A stretch of 42,717 nucleotides of DNA from an uncultured Acidimicrobiia bacterium. GTDB taxonomy: Bacteria > Actinomycetota > Acidimicrobiia > Acidimicrobiales > CAIXPF01. Both the position numbers and the translations under genes were made by a program. Every line of letters starts with the position of its first letter. The stretch's first letter is position 1. Below the pieces are notes generated by a model. The model did not search any database. It saw only the letters and a program-made list of their open reading frames with translations, and was not told the DNA's origin. Shown one piece after another: positions 21,803 to 30,204 of the stretch. The DNA is taken from NCBI GenBank assembly GCA_903921205.1, contig CAIXPF010000184.1:1-42717 (forward strand), written 5' to 3'.

Positions 21803-22423
21803 TCAGCCGGCGCTGATCTCCGCCCAGACCCGCCGGACCTCGGCGGCGAGCTCGTCGCGGCCGGCGGCGTTGCTGATCACCCAACGGGCCACCGCTCGCC
21901 TGGCCTCGTCGGACACCTGGGAGGCGATCCGCGCCCGGGCGTCGGCGGGGTCCATCTTGCGTTGCTCGACGAGCCGCTCGACGCGGGTGTCGAGCGGCGT
22001 CTCGACCACGATCACGTCCTGGTAGCCGTCCGACGGGCCGTCGCCCCAACGTCCCAGGATGGCGCTCTCGACCAGCACCGCCTGGTCGAACATGACCACC
22101 TCGTCGGGGGCCGCCGCGGCAACGGCGTCGGCGAGTACCTCGTTGATGGCCGGGTGCGAGATGGCGTTGAGATCGGCCAGCGCGTCGGCGCTGGCGAAGA
22201 CCTGGGTGGCCAACGCCGCCCGGTCGAGTCTGCCATCGCTGACGATGCCCGCCCCGAACCGCGCGACGAGCTTGTCGTGGGCCCTTCCGCCGACCTCGCC
22301 GACCTCACGTCCGATGCGATCGACGTCGACCACGGTTGCGCCGAGCTCGGCGAAGATCGCCGCTGCGGTGGACTTGCCCGAACCGATGCCGCCGGTCAGG
22401 CCGATGATGCGTCGAGCGGTCAT
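21803..22423 (-). CDS. coaE: Dephospho-CoA kinase
   Basis: 206 residues. The enzyme phosphorylates the 3'-hydroxyl of dephospho-CoA, the last step of coenzyme A synthesis. The P-loop GLTGGIGSGKST is at the N-terminus. VDVDRIGREV matches the substrate-binding DADxIAHEV motif, and NAISHPAI, VMFDQAVLVES (often xxDxPLLxE) and VIVVETPLDTRVERL follow the family order. The ATG overlaps the stop of the upstream CMD-family gene by 4 bases (ATGA), so it is second in a two-gene leaderless operon. Confidence 0.93.
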   Translation of the reverse strand: MTARRIIGLTGGIGSGKSTAAAIFAELGATVVDVDRIGREVGEVGGRAHDKLVARFGAGIVSDGRLDRAALATQVFASADALADLNAISHPAINEVLADAVAAAAPDEVVMFDQAVLVESAILGRWGDGPSDGYQDVIVVETPLDTRVERLVEQRKMDPADARARIASQVSDEARRAVARWVISNAAGRDELAAEVRRVWAEISAG

Positions 22424-23046
22424 GACGCTGACCCGTTCGCGCCCAGGTCGGTGTCGGCCGGCTCGACGAAGGGCGGCGTGACCCCGTCGGGCAGCGGGAC
22501 GGCGAACCCGTTGAGCACCGAGGACACCAAGCAGTAGTAGCCGACGAGGTTGACCACCTCGACGACTGCGTCGAGGCCCAGCAGGTCGACGGCGTGCCGG
22601 TAGGCAGCCTCGGGAATGCGGTGGCCCGGCCCGAGCAGGGCCTTGGCCAGCGTGTACACCGCCCGATCGGCGTCGGTGCGCAGGGCGGGCTCCGCCCCGG
22701 TGCGCAGAGCCTCGATCACGTCGGCCTCGAGGCCGGCCGTGGCCGCCATACGGCTGTGGGCGAACCATTCGAACTGCGCCTGCCACTCGTGGGCCACGCA
22801 GAGGATGGCCAGTTCGGCCAGGCGGGGCGGCAGCGACAACCCGAACCGCATGGCCTCGCCGACCGCCTGGATGCGCTCACCGATGTGCGGCGCATGGACC
22901 CAGGCGTTGAACGGCCCGGCGAGGCTCCCGTCGGCCTTGACGAGGCCGTTGGTGGACGTGGCCCGGGGTCCGCCGGCGATGGCGTCGTAGACGCGTTGCT
23001 GGGCTTCGGTGAGCGCACCGGGTACATGGGCGGGAAGTCGGGCCAT
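22420..23046 (-). CDS. Carboxymuconolactone decarboxylase-family protein
   Basis: 208 residues of helical CMD/AhpD-like fold. The core is LAELAILCVAHEWQAQFEWF and AHSRMAATAGLEADVIEALR, with a C-terminal VVEVVNLVGYYCLVSSVLNG. The redox CxxC of AhpD is absent; the HEW...FEW...H pattern is that of gamma-carboxymuconolactone decarboxylase-like proteins, many of unknown function. It is translationally coupled to coaE but metabolically unrelated as far as can be seen. Confidence 0.82.
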   Translation of the reverse strand: MARLPAHVPGALTEAQQRVYDAIAGGPRATSTNGLVKADGSLAGPFNAWVHAPHIGERIQAVGEAMRFGLSLPPRLAELAILCVAHEWQAQFEWFAHSRMAATAGLEADVIEALRTGAEPALRTDADRAVYTLAKALLGPGHRIPEAAYRHAVDLLGLDAVVEVVNLVGYYCLVSSVLNGFAVPLPDGVTPPFVEPADTDLGANGSAS

Positions 23047-23052
23047 CGGCCG

Positions 23053-23058
23053 AACCTA
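23053..23058 (-). promoter_or_regulatory. -10-like TAGGTT, leaderless start of the CMD-coaE operon
   Basis: The hexamer ends 6 bases before the ATG at 23046. It lies directly downstream of the terminator hairpin at 23060-23087. Confidence 0.5.
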
Positions 23059-23059
23059 G

Positions 23060-23087
23060 CGGGCGGGCGGGATGCCCCGCCCGCCCG
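23060..23087 (-). terminator. Hairpin after the second SDR gene
   Basis: A perfect 12-base stem (CGGGCGGGCGGG with its complement) and loop ATGC. It separates the SDR gene from the downstream operon. Confidence 0.6.
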
Positions 23088-23105
23088 GCTACTCCGCCCG
23101 CCCAA

Positions 23106-23846
23106 CTACATGGCGGTGATGCCGCCGTCGATGACGAACTCGGCGCCGGTGGCGTAGCTGCTGTCGTCGCTTGCCAGGAACAAGGCGACCGAGGCGATCT
23201 CGCCGGCCTGAGCCGCCCGGCCGATCGGCACCGCGCGTTCCATCTTCTCGTACCGGCTGTCCGAGCCGTCGGTGACCTCGGTCATCATGTCGGTGGCGAT
23301 CATGCCCGGGTGGATGGAGTTGACCCGGATGCCGAACCGGCCGAGGTCGAGCGCCGCGGCCTTGGTCATGCCCCGCACCGCCCACTTGGACGCGCCGTAG
23401 GCGATCGACTGCGGCGTGCCGAGGATGCCGGCGATCGACGAGATGTTCACGATGCTGCCGCGCTTGGCCTCGATCATGGCGGCGGCGACGGCCTGCATGC
23501 CCAGGAAGACCCCGATCTGGTTGATGTCGATCACCTGGCGGTAGTCCTCGAGCGTGGTGTTGCGGAGGTTGCCCTTGCGATAGATGCCGGCGTTGTTGAC
23601 GAGGACGTCGATACGGCCATGGGCTTCGAGCGTGGCGCTGACCACCGCAGCCCAGTCGTCCTCGCTGGTGACGTCATGACGCAGGAAGGTGCCCCCGATG
23701 TCGGCGGCCACCCGCTGGCCCTGCTCGGCGAGCAGGTCGGTGACGACGACCGTCGCCCCCTCGGCGGCGAACAGGCGGGCTTCGGACTCACCCTGGCCGC
23801 GGGCGCCGCCGGTGATGATGGCCACGCGGCCGTCGAGCTTGCCCAT
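23106..23846 (-). CDS. Short-chain dehydrogenase/reductase (3-alpha/20-beta-hydroxysteroid dehydrogenase-like)
   Basis: 246 residues, a standard SDR length. Glycine motif TGGARGQG (12-19), NNAG (84-87), catalytic Ser137, Tyr150 and Lys154 in NISSIAG and AYGASK, and HPGMIATDMM after strand six. The VTDLLAEQG segment after beta-2 has Asp, favouring NAD. Best resemblance is to the FabG3/hydroxysteroid dehydrogenase group common in lipid-degrading actinobacteria, but the substrate is not determined. GGAGGTAA six bases before the ATG at 23846 is the best ribosome binding site in this part of the window. Confidence 0.87.
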   Translation of the reverse strand: MGKLDGRVAIITGGARGQGESEARLFAAEGATVVVTDLLAEQGQRVAADIGGTFLRHDVTSEDDWAAVVSATLEAHGRIDVLVNNAGIYRKGNLRNTTLEDYRQVIDINQIGVFLGMQAVAAAMIEAKRGSIVNISSIAGILGTPQSIAYGASKWAVRGMTKAAALDLGRFGIRVNSIHPGMIATDMMTEVTDGSDSRYEKMERAVPIGRAAQAGEIASVALFLASDDSSYATGAEFVIDGGITAM

Positions 23847-23978
23847 GTCGTTACCTCCGTCTCGTGACCGCGGCACCCTCTGCGCCGGGTTCGTGAAGTC
23901 GGCCGGACCCTACTCGCCGGGCGGGTCGGGCAGGCCGGGCGACGGGTGGTCGTCGGGGCCTCTGCCACGGGGAGCCGG

Positions 23979-24614
23979 TCAGATGCCGAGCGCAGCGTCC
24001 TTGAGGCTCTGCACGGCGGACGCAGCGCCGCGCAGTTCGACCTCGGACACGGCCTGGCGTCCGAAGGCGAACAGGATCAGCTCCGATGGCCGGCCGGTGA
24101 CGGTGACGATGTCGGCCCCGGTCCGGGCCACGAGCTCGGTCCCGTCCGGTGTGCAGAAGCGCACGCCCACCGGAGCGCCCCGCAGCAGCAGCTTCATCCG
24201 CCCGAGGGCCTTGGCCAGTGCCGCCTCGAGGCCCTCGTCGAGTTGACGCGCCGTCCAAGCCGGCTGAGCACGACGCACGTCCTCGTGATGGACGAAGAAC
24301 TCGACGGTGTTCGCCAGCTCGTCGATGGCACCGATACGGGTGGGCGACCAGCACGGCGGACCGGTCCGCACGGCGTCGACCAGCTCGGGCCACGGGCGGG
24401 CGGCGATGCGTGCACGCACCTTCTCGCTGTAGCGGGCCAGGGCTGCCTGATGCAGCACGATGCCGGCGGCGGCGTCTGGCCGCCGTTCCCGCAGGACCAG
24501 GTGCGCGGCGAGGTCCCGGGTCGTCCAGGAACCGCACAGGGTTGCGGCGTCGGGGCCGCGCTCGAGCAGTTCGTCGCACAGCAGTCCACGTTCGAGTTGC
24601 GCCCGGTTCGTCAC
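23979..24614 (-). CDS. DinB-like/mycothiol-dependent maleylpyruvate isomerase-fold metalloprotein (TIGR03085-like)
   Basis: 211 residues. SWTTRDLAAHLVLRERRPDA and ELANTVEFFVHHEDVRRAQP carry the three His expected for the metal site of the DinB/MDMPI fold. LRERRPDAAAGI is close to the actinobacterial TIGR03085 group. Family members use mycothiol or have unknown roles. The C-terminal half (VRFCTPDGTELVARTGADIV) is the usual second domain. The GTG start has TAGCCT 8 bases upstream and no ribosome binding site. Confidence 0.78.
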   Translation of the reverse strand: MTNRAQLERGLLCDELLERGPDAATLCGSWTTRDLAAHLVLRERRPDAAAGIVLHQAALARYSEKVRARIAARPWPELVDAVRTGPPCWSPTRIGAIDELANTVEFFVHHEDVRRAQPAWTARQLDEGLEAALAKALGRMKLLLRGAPVGVRFCTPDGTELVARTGADIVTVTGRPSELILFAFGRQAVSEVELRGAASAVQSLKDAALGI

Positions 24615-24622
24615 GGCGACCG

Positions 24623-24628
24623 AGGCTA
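24623..24628 (-). promoter_or_regulatory. -10-like TAGCCT, leaderless start of the DinB-like gene
   Basis: The hexamer ends 8 bases before the GTG at 24614. Confidence 0.5.
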
Positions 24629-24693
24629 GGAAGCCGCTTCGGCCTATCGGGTGGTGGTGGCGGGGCGCGGGTGACCGGGTGCTGACGGCCGGG

Positions 24694-25908
24694 TCATGCG
24701 CCGGGCCGGAAACGGATGGGCAGGCTGGTCGGGCCCTGGATCCCGATCGGGGGACGCCAGGTCGCCTTGCCGTCGAGCTCCAGGCCGGGCAGGCGCCGGG
24801 CCAGGACCGCGAGCGCCTCGGTCAGCTCGGCGCGTGCGAGGTTGGCGCCGAGGCAGTAGTGGATGCCGCCGCCGAAGGTGAGGTGGGACCGTTCGAAGGT
24901 ACGGGTGATGTCGAAACGCATCGGGTCGGCGAAATAGGTCTCGTCGCGGTTCGCTGCGGCGAAGGACGGGATGATCAAGGTGCCCGACGGCACGAGTACC
25001 CCGGCCACCTCGATGTCGTCGACGGCGACCCTGATCGTGGAACGCACCACGCCGTTGAAGCGGAGCACCTCCTCGGCGGCGTTGGCGGCACGTTGGGGCT
25101 CGGCGGCGAGCAGCGCCCACTGCTCGGGGTGCTGGGCGAACAGCCAGATGCCCGTGGCGAGCTGGTTACGGGTGGTGTCCGTCCCGGCGAGCATGATCGC
25201 CTCGGCCATCATGATGAGCTCGTCGTGGCTGAGCCGGTCGCCCGCCTCCTCGGCGACGATGAGGTCGGTGAGCAGGTCGTCGAGCGGCTCGGAGCGCCGC
25301 CGGGCGATGAGTTCCTCCATGTAGCGGTCCATCTCGTCCTCGGCGGCGAGGATGGCCGGCAGGTCGTTGGCGAGGTTGAAGCCGAGCGACTTGAGGATGT
25401 CGGTCGCCCAGCGGGAGAACAACGGCAGGTCCTCGGTGGGCGCGCCGAACAGGGCGCAGATGATGGGGATCGGGTACGGCTCGGAGATGGCGTCGACGAA
25501 GTCGACCCGCCCGAGCGGCGCGACCGGGTCGACGAGGCGCTCGATGACCTCGCGCATCAGCGGGCGCAGCCGTTCGGTGGCCCGTGGGGTGAAGGCTTTC
25601 GAGACGAGCTTGCGAAGCCGGGTGTGGGCGTCGCCCTCGGTGGTGAGGATCGACTGACGGTTGCGTGCGACGAAGCGTTCGTCGGTGATGCCCTGCATGT
25701 CCTGCAGCAGTCGGATGCCCTGGTGCAGGTTCGGCTGGCGCAGCGCCGCCTGGCAGTCGTCGTAGCGCAGCACGATCAGGCCGAACGGGGTGGACAGCAG
25801 GCGGTGCTCGCCGGCGAGGCGGTGCAACGTGCCGAACGGGTCGGCGTTGAACGCCGGGTCGAACAGATCGAACTCGGGCAGGTCGACGTCGTGCAGGGGC
25901 GTGGCCAC
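24694..25908 (-). CDS. Cytochrome P450
   Basis: 404 residues, typical of soluble bacterial class I P450s. The I-helix oxygen-activation motif is LAGTDTT, the ExxR pair is in EEVLR and the haem-binding loop FGGGIHYCLGANLAR has Cys352. SILTTEGDAHTRLRKLVSKA is the C-helix WR-like region, with His and Arg for haem propionates. No ferredoxin or ferredoxin reductase gene is adjacent, so redox partners must come from elsewhere. It is divergent from the SMP-30/crotonase operon; joint action on a lipid or terpenoid substrate is possible but inferred. The GTG start is 6 bases after TAGCGT. Confidence 0.92.
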   Translation of the reverse strand: MATPLHDVDLPEFDLFDPAFNADPFGTLHRLAGEHRLLSTPFGLIVLRYDDCQAALRQPNLHQGIRLLQDMQGITDERFVARNRQSILTTEGDAHTRLRKLVSKAFTPRATERLRPLMREVIERLVDPVAPLGRVDFVDAISEPYPIPIICALFGAPTEDLPLFSRWATDILKSLGFNLANDLPAILAAEDEMDRYMEELIARRRSEPLDDLLTDLIVAEEAGDRLSHDELIMMAEAIMLAGTDTTRNQLATGIWLFAQHPEQWALLAAEPQRAANAAEEVLRFNGVVRSTIRVAVDDIEVAGVLVPSGTLIIPSFAAANRDETYFADPMRFDITRTFERSHLTFGGGIHYCLGANLARAELTEALAVLARRLPGLELDGKATWRPPIGIQGPTSLPIRFRPGA

Positions 25909-25914
25909 GAGGCC

Positions 25915-25920
25915 ACGCTA
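25915..25920 (-). promoter_or_regulatory. -10-like TAGCGT, leaderless start of the P450 gene
   Basis: The hexamer ends 6 bases before the GTG at 25908. Confidence 0.5.
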
Positions 25921-25970
25921 CCGACCACTTCGCGCCTCGCAACCGCTTCGCGGCGGGCCGGGGAGACCTG

Positions 25971-26052
25971 TAGGGTCGCAGCAGAACGGAGCCGGTCGGG
26001 CAGCTGCCCGCAGGGCGTCGGCAGGCTCCGGCGAATCGACGTCGAATCGACG
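25971..26052 (+). promoter_or_regulatory. Promoter and leader elements of the SMP-30/crotonase operon
   Basis: TAGGGT (25971-25976) is a candidate -10 about 106 bases before the GTG. The leader holds a perfect 14-base palindrome CGGGCAGCTGCCCG (25997-26010). It also holds two direct repeats CGAATCGACG (26032-26041, 26043-26052) with an 11-base period. Confidence 0.4.
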
Positions 26053-26082
26053 GCGTCGACCGAACTGGGGGAGGGTCGCAAC

Positions 26083-27018
26083 GTGCGAGTCATCACGACG
26101 GGACTGCAGTTCCCGGAAGGGCCGATCGCCCTGCCGGACGGGGACGTGCTGGTGGTGGAGATCGCCCGCGGGACGCTGACGCGCTGTCGGCTCGACGGCA
26201 CCACCGAGGTGGTCGCGACCACCGGCGGCGGGCCGAACGGTGCGGCACTCGGTCCCGACGGCAAGGTCTACATCTGCAACAACGGCGGCTTCGAATGGCA
26301 CGAGCGGGCCGGACTGCTGCTGCCCGGCCACCAGCCGGCCGATTACCGGGGTGGGTCGATCCAGCGGGTCGACCTCGCCACCGGCGAGGTCGAGACGCTC
26401 TACACCGAGGCCGACGGACGGCCCCTGCGCGGCCCCAACGACATCGTCTTCGACCGTCACGGCGGCTTCTACTTCACTGATCTCGGCAAGGGACGCAACG
26501 ACGAGCTCGATCGTGGGGCGATCTACTACGCCGGTATCGACGGGCGCACCATCACCACGGTCGCGTTCCCGCTGTTGACCCCGAACGGGATCGGGCTGTC
26601 ACCCGAGGAGGATCGGCTCTACTACGCCGAGACCGCCACGGGCCGGGTGTGGTTCTGGGAGCTCGAGGCCCCGGGCGTTCTGCGCCAGAGCGGTGTGCAG
26701 ATCTCGTCGACCTCGGTGGCGGCGACGCTGCTGGCCAACGTCGGCGGTCTGGCCAGGCTCGATTCGCTCGCGGTCGATGCCGAGGGCAACGTCTGCGTCG
26801 CCACGCTGATGGTCGGCGCGGTGACCGCCATCGCCCCCGACGGTCACATCCGGGCTGTCGTGCCGGTGCCGGGGGGCGACCCCATGGTCACCAACGTCTG
26901 CTTCGGCGGTGAGGGTCTGACCACTGCGTACATCACCGCCTCGGGCAAGGGCACGCTCTACGCCCACGAATGGCACTGCCCGGGGCACCCCCTGAACTTC
27001 GGAGGACTGACGTCATGA
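26083..27018 (+). CDS. SMP-30/gluconolactonase/LRE-family protein
   Basis: 311 residues of six-bladed beta-propeller lactonase. QFPEGPIALPDGDVLVVEIA holds the first metal Glu. RGPNDIVFDRHGGFYFTD carries the conserved Asn, and ARLDSLAVDAEGNVCVATL the Asp of the calcium/zinc site. These enzymes hydrolyse sugar or other lactones. The GTG at 26083 is preceded by GGGGGAGGG, about 7 bases away, and gives the usual N-terminus. The stop overlaps the crotonase start as ATGA, so the two proteins are made together. Confidence 0.87.
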   Translation: MRVITTGLQFPEGPIALPDGDVLVVEIARGTLTRCRLDGTTEVVATTGGGPNGAALGPDGKVYICNNGGFEWHERAGLLLPGHQPADYRGGSIQRVDLATGEVETLYTEADGRPLRGPNDIVFDRHGGFYFTDLGKGRNDELDRGAIYYAGIDGRTITTVAFPLLTPNGIGLSPEEDRLYYAETATGRVWFWELEAPGVLRQSGVQISSTSVAATLLANVGGLARLDSLAVDAEGNVCVATLMVGAVTAIAPDGHIRAVVPVPGGDPMVTNVCFGGEGLTTAYITASGKGTLYAHEWHCPGHPLNFGGLTS

Positions 27019-27818
27019 GCAACATCGAGCTGAGCAGCCCGGCCCCGCAGGTCACCCAGATCACCCTCAACCGGCCCGACAAACTCAACGCCCTCACCTA
27101 CGACCTGGTGCGTGATCTGCACGAGGCGTTGCAGCAGATCGACGCCGACCACGACTGCCGGGCGGTGATCCTCACCGGTGCCGGACGCGGGTTCTGCGCC
27201 GGGCTCGACCTGAACGGCTTCGGCGTGGTGCCGGGCACCGAGAACCTCGGAACCGCCCAGCAGGGCATGGCCGTCCAGCAGTTCATCGCCACCCTGGTGC
27301 CCCGGCTGCGCGATCTCCGCCAACCGGTCATCTCGGCGATCAACGGGCCCTGTGCCGGCGGCGGGTTCGCGCTGGCGCTCGCGTCGGACATCCGGGTGTG
27401 TGCCACCAACGCCAGGTTCGGCACCGCGTTCGTGCGGCTCGGCCTGTCCGGCTGCGACATCGGGGTGTCGTGGATGCTGCCCCGCCTGATCGGCGCGTCC
27501 CGCGCGTGGGAGCTCCTGCTGACCGGTCGGGTGTTCGACGCCGCCGAGGCCGACAAGCTCGGCCTGGTGACCGAATGCGTGCCGCTCGAGGCGTTGATGG
27601 ACAGTGCCCTGGCGACCGCCGAGCGGATCAAGGCCAACTCGCCGTTCGGCGTGTGGATGACCAAGGAGGTCATGTGGTCGAACCTCGAGACCGGTTCGCT
27701 GGCCTCGGGCATCGACCTCGAGAACCGTACCCAGATCCTGGCATCGCACACCCTCGACGCCCGTCGGGCGATGACCAGCTTCTTCAGCCCGGACAAGGCG
27801 GCGTTCGAGAACCGCTGA
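27015..27818 (+). CDS. Enoyl-CoA hydratase/isomerase (crotonase) family protein without the hydratase glutamates
   Basis: 267 residues with crotonase fold. NRPDKLNALTYDL, GAGRGFCAGLDL (oxyanion hole) and NGPCAGGGFALALASDI (second oxyanion Gly) are clear. The two hydratase Glu, found in GGGCELA and FGQPE of rat crotonase, are Ala119 and Phe139. Asp148 in GLSGCDIGVSWMLPR is at the place of the catalytic Asp of dienoyl-CoA isomerase. Simple enoyl-CoA hydration is therefore unlikely; isomerisation, or hydrolysis of a CoA thioester, fits better. It overlaps the lactonase gene by 4 bases. Confidence 0.82.
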   Translation: MSNIELSSPAPQVTQITLNRPDKLNALTYDLVRDLHEALQQIDADHDCRAVILTGAGRGFCAGLDLNGFGVVPGTENLGTAQQGMAVQQFIATLVPRLRDLRQPVISAINGPCAGGGFALALASDIRVCATNARFGTAFVRLGLSGCDIGVSWMLPRLIGASRAWELLLTGRVFDAAEADKLGLVTECVPLEALMDSALATAERIKANSPFGVWMTKEVMWSNLETGSLASGIDLENRTQILASHTLDARRAMTSFFSPDKAAFENR

Positions 27819-27837
27819 CACGGACGGCCGCGGGTCA

Positions 27838-27867
27838 GTGGTCCCCGCTGGCGGTCGGCGGGGTCAC
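27838..27867 (+). terminator. Hairpin between the crotonase and murJ genes
   Basis: CCCCGC (27843-27848) pairs with GCGGGG (27858-27863). A partly paired GTG/CAC extension flanks it. Confidence 0.45.
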
Positions 27868-27903
27868 CGACCGGGCCGGGTGGGTGTGTCAGGCTGTCGG
27901 GCC

Positions 27904-29493
27904 GTGGCAGAAGGTGGTTCCGGGCTCGCCCGGTCGAGCGCGCTGATCAGCGTCGGCGTCCTGCTGTCCCGGCTCACCGGCCTGGTGCGCACGGTGATCC
28001 TGATCGACGTGCTCGGCGCCGGTGCGCTCGCCGACGTCTACACCTTCGCCAACAACGTCCCGAACCTGGTCTATGAGTTGCTCGCGGGCGGCGTGCTGTC
28101 GGCGGTGCTGCTGCCGATCTTCGTCGACCTCGCCCGCCACGACGACCGCGATGGTGCCTCGGCGGTGGTGTCGGTGGCCGTCGGCGGTCTCGCCGCGATC
28201 ACCGTGGCCGGTGTGGCCGCGGCGCCGGTGCTGGGCTGGGCCATCGCCTCGCTCAGCGGTGGCGGCGAGCAGGCCGCGCAGCAGGCGGCGTTCGTGGTGT
28301 TGCTGCGGTGGTTCGTCCCCCAGGTGTTCTTCTACGGGGTGATCACCATCGTCACGGCGTTGCTGCAGGCGCGCCGCCGCTTCGCCGCAGCGGCCTTCGC
28401 CCCGGTGCTCAACAACCTGGTGGTCATCGCCACCTACCTGCTGGCGAGCCGGGTGGCCGGGGCCCAGCTCGACCAGATGCCGATGGACGCCGTGCAGGGC
28501 CAACGCTGGACCCTGTTGGTGCTCGGGCTGGGCACGACCCTCGGTGTCGTCGCCAACGCCGTGGCGCTGCTGCCGTCGGTGCGCCGGGCCCGGGTGGGCT
28601 TGCGTCCCAACTTCGACCGGCACCATCCGGCGCTGGCCCAGCTCAAGGTCGCCGGCAAGGCGGCGCTGGGCTACGTGCTGGTCAGCCAGATCGGGGTGAC
28701 CATCACCTCGCTGCTGGCCAACCGGTTCAAGGAGCCGGGCGGCTACGCGGCCTGGACCTACGCGAACCTGGTCTTCTATGTGGTGTACGGGCTGTTGGTG
28801 GTGTCCATCACCACGGCGCTCGGGCCCGAGCTGGCCTACGCCGCCCAGACCGGCGACCGCCAGGGCCTGCGGCGCGAGTGGTTGCAGGGGCTGCGGTACA
28901 TCGTGTTGTTGATGGCGCCGGCCGCAGCGACGTTGGGGGTGCTGGCCGGCCCGCTGTGGGAACTGTTGCCGCTGCGGGGCAACGTCGCCATCACGGTGAC
29001 GATCTTCCGCTGGTTCGTGCTGGCGCTGCTGCCGTTCTCGATCATCCAGCACGTCGTGCGGGCCTACTACGCGTTGTCGGAGACCCGTCCGCCGTTCCGG
29101 GTGGCGGTGGTGCAGAACGCCCTCATCGTCGGTATGGGTCTGGCGGCCAGCCCGTTGTTCGGCGTGGCGGGTCTCGCCGCCGTCTACGCCCTCGGCTACT
29201 GGATCACCGCGCTGGTGGCCTTTGCTTGGTTCGCCCGTCGCCTCGGACGGTTGCGGTACTCGGAGGTGGCGGTGCTTCCCCGGCTCGTGCTGGCTGCGAT
29301 CGAGATGGCGGTGGTCGTCGTGGCGGTCGAACAGCTGCTGTCATGGGGCGGCCGCTCGGTGCACCCGCTCGTGGCGATGATCGTGGGAACCGCAGCGGCG
29401 GGGGGCAGTTACGTCGTGTTCCTCGCCGGGCTGCGGGCCGACGACGATCTGCGGGCCCTGCTCGCGGTGGCCCGCCGGACGATCAGGCGCTGA
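27904..29493 (+). CDS. murJ: Lipid II flippase-like integral membrane protein (MurJ/MviN family)
   Basis: 529 residues with about 14 predicted membrane helices. The N-terminus (RSSALISVGVLLSRLTGLVR) and ANNVPNLVYELLAGGVLSAV are the best conserved parts of the MurJ family, which moves lipid II across the membrane for peptidoglycan synthesis. The GTG at 27904 starts a protein of the usual N-terminus; upstream codons in the same frame have no coding character. Mycobacterial MurJ (MviN) has a long cytoplasmic kinase-like extension that is missing here. In this single window I cannot exclude a second MurJ-like paralogue elsewhere. The 3' end overlaps the convergent dienelactone hydrolase gene by 11 bases. 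Confidence 0.85.
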   Translation: MAEGGSGLARSSALISVGVLLSRLTGLVRTVILIDVLGAGALADVYTFANNVPNLVYELLAGGVLSAVLLPIFVDLARHDDRDGASAVVSVAVGGLAAITVAGVAAAPVLGWAIASLSGGGEQAAQQAAFVVLLRWFVPQVFFYGVITIVTALLQARRRFAAAAFAPVLNNLVVIATYLLASRVAGAQLDQMPMDAVQGQRWTLLVLGLGTTLGVVANAVALLPSVRRARVGLRPNFDRHHPALAQLKVAGKAALGYVLVSQIGVTITSLLANRFKEPGGYAAWTYANLVFYVVYGLLVVSITTALGPELAYAAQTGDRQGLRREWLQGLRYIVLLMAPAAATLGVLAGPLWELLPLRGNVAITVTIFRWFVLALLPFSIIQHVVRAYYALSETRPPFRVAVVQNALIVGMGLAASPLFGVAGLAAVYALGYWITALVAFAWFARRLGRLRYSEVAVLPRLVLAAIEMAVVVVAVEQLLSWGGRSVHPLVAMIVGTAAAGGSYVVFLAGLRADDDLRALLAVARRTIRR

Positions 29494-30151
29494 GGTCCGG
29501 TCGCACGTGGGCGTCGAGGAACGCCAGCGTGCGCTGCCAGGCGAGGTCAGCGGCCGCGGCGTCGAAGGCGAGGTCGCGGTCGGCCTCGAAGAACCAGTGT
29601 GCGGTGCCCGGGTAGCGGTGGAACTCGACCGGTCGGCCGACGAGGTGCAGATGCGCCTCCAGTTCGACCACGTCGTCGTCGCTGACCAGGGCGTCGAACT
29701 CGGCGAAGTGGCCCTGGAAGGCGCAGCGGGCGTCGGCGAAGTCGATGCTCTGGGTGCCGTAGAAGGCCACTGCGGCGGCGACCTCCTCCGGTGAGCGAGC
29801 GGCCAGCCACAGTCCCCACGAGGCACCCATCGAGAACCCGATCACGCCGATCGGCGCGTCGGGGGCGTCGCAGACGGCACGCAATGCGCGGGCACTGGAC
29901 AGCACCAGGGCCGCGGCCCGGTTGATGTCGAGCTCGGCGAGGCACTGCTCGGCCTCGTCGGGCGAGCCGGGGAGCTCGCCGCCGAAGAGGTCGGGGGCGA
30001 GGGCGACGTAGCCGGCGTCGGCGAGCCGGTCGCAGAGCTGGCGGACGAAGGGGGTGAGCCCCCACCACGAGTGCAACACCAGGACCCCACGGCGATCGGT
30101 GGCGTCGAGGGGCTTGATCAGATAGCCGGATCCGGCGGACGAGGCGGACAC
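29483..30151 (-). CDS. Dienelactone hydrolase-family protein
   Basis: 222 residues. LVLHSWWGLTPFVRQLCDRL, YVALAPDLFGG, the nucleophile elbow GVIGFSMGASWG (Ser107), the acid region after EFDALVSDDD and the His in GTAHWFFEADR give a full triad. True dienelactone hydrolases use Cys at the nucleophile; Ser here points to a general esterase branch. TAGCGT 8 bases before the GTG indicates a leaderless mRNA. It is divergent from the VOC gene, with only 53 bases between them. Confidence 0.85.
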   Translation of the reverse strand: MSASSAGSGYLIKPLDATDRRGVLVLHSWWGLTPFVRQLCDRLADAGYVALAPDLFGGELPGSPDEAEQCLAELDINRAAALVLSSARALRAVCDAPDAPIGVIGFSMGASWGLWLAARSPEEVAAAVAFYGTQSIDFADARCAFQGHFAEFDALVSDDDVVELEAHLHLVGRPVEFHRYPGTAHWFFEADRDLAFDAAAADLAWQRTLAFLDAHVRPDLSA

Positions 30152-30159
30152 GTCCGACG

Positions 30160-30165
30160 ACGCTA
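30160..30165 (-). promoter_or_regulatory. -10-like TAGCGT, leaderless start of the dienelactone hydrolase gene
   Basis: The hexamer ends 8 bases before the GTG at 30151. The opposite-facing TAGGGT is 25 bases away. Confidence 0.5.
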
Positions 30166-30190
30166 CCGTCCGCCCGGTCCCGGGCTGGGC

Positions 30191-30196
30191 TAGGGT
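30191..30196 (+). promoter_or_regulatory. -10-like TAGGGT, leaderless start of the VOC gene
   Basis: The hexamer ends 8 bases before the ATG at 30205. Confidence 0.5.
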
Positions 30197-30204
30197 CCGG
30201 CGCC

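Noticed and set aside
22420-23046. AhpD-type peroxidase activity for the CMD-family protein
   Set aside because: The redox CxxC motif needed for AhpD is missing.
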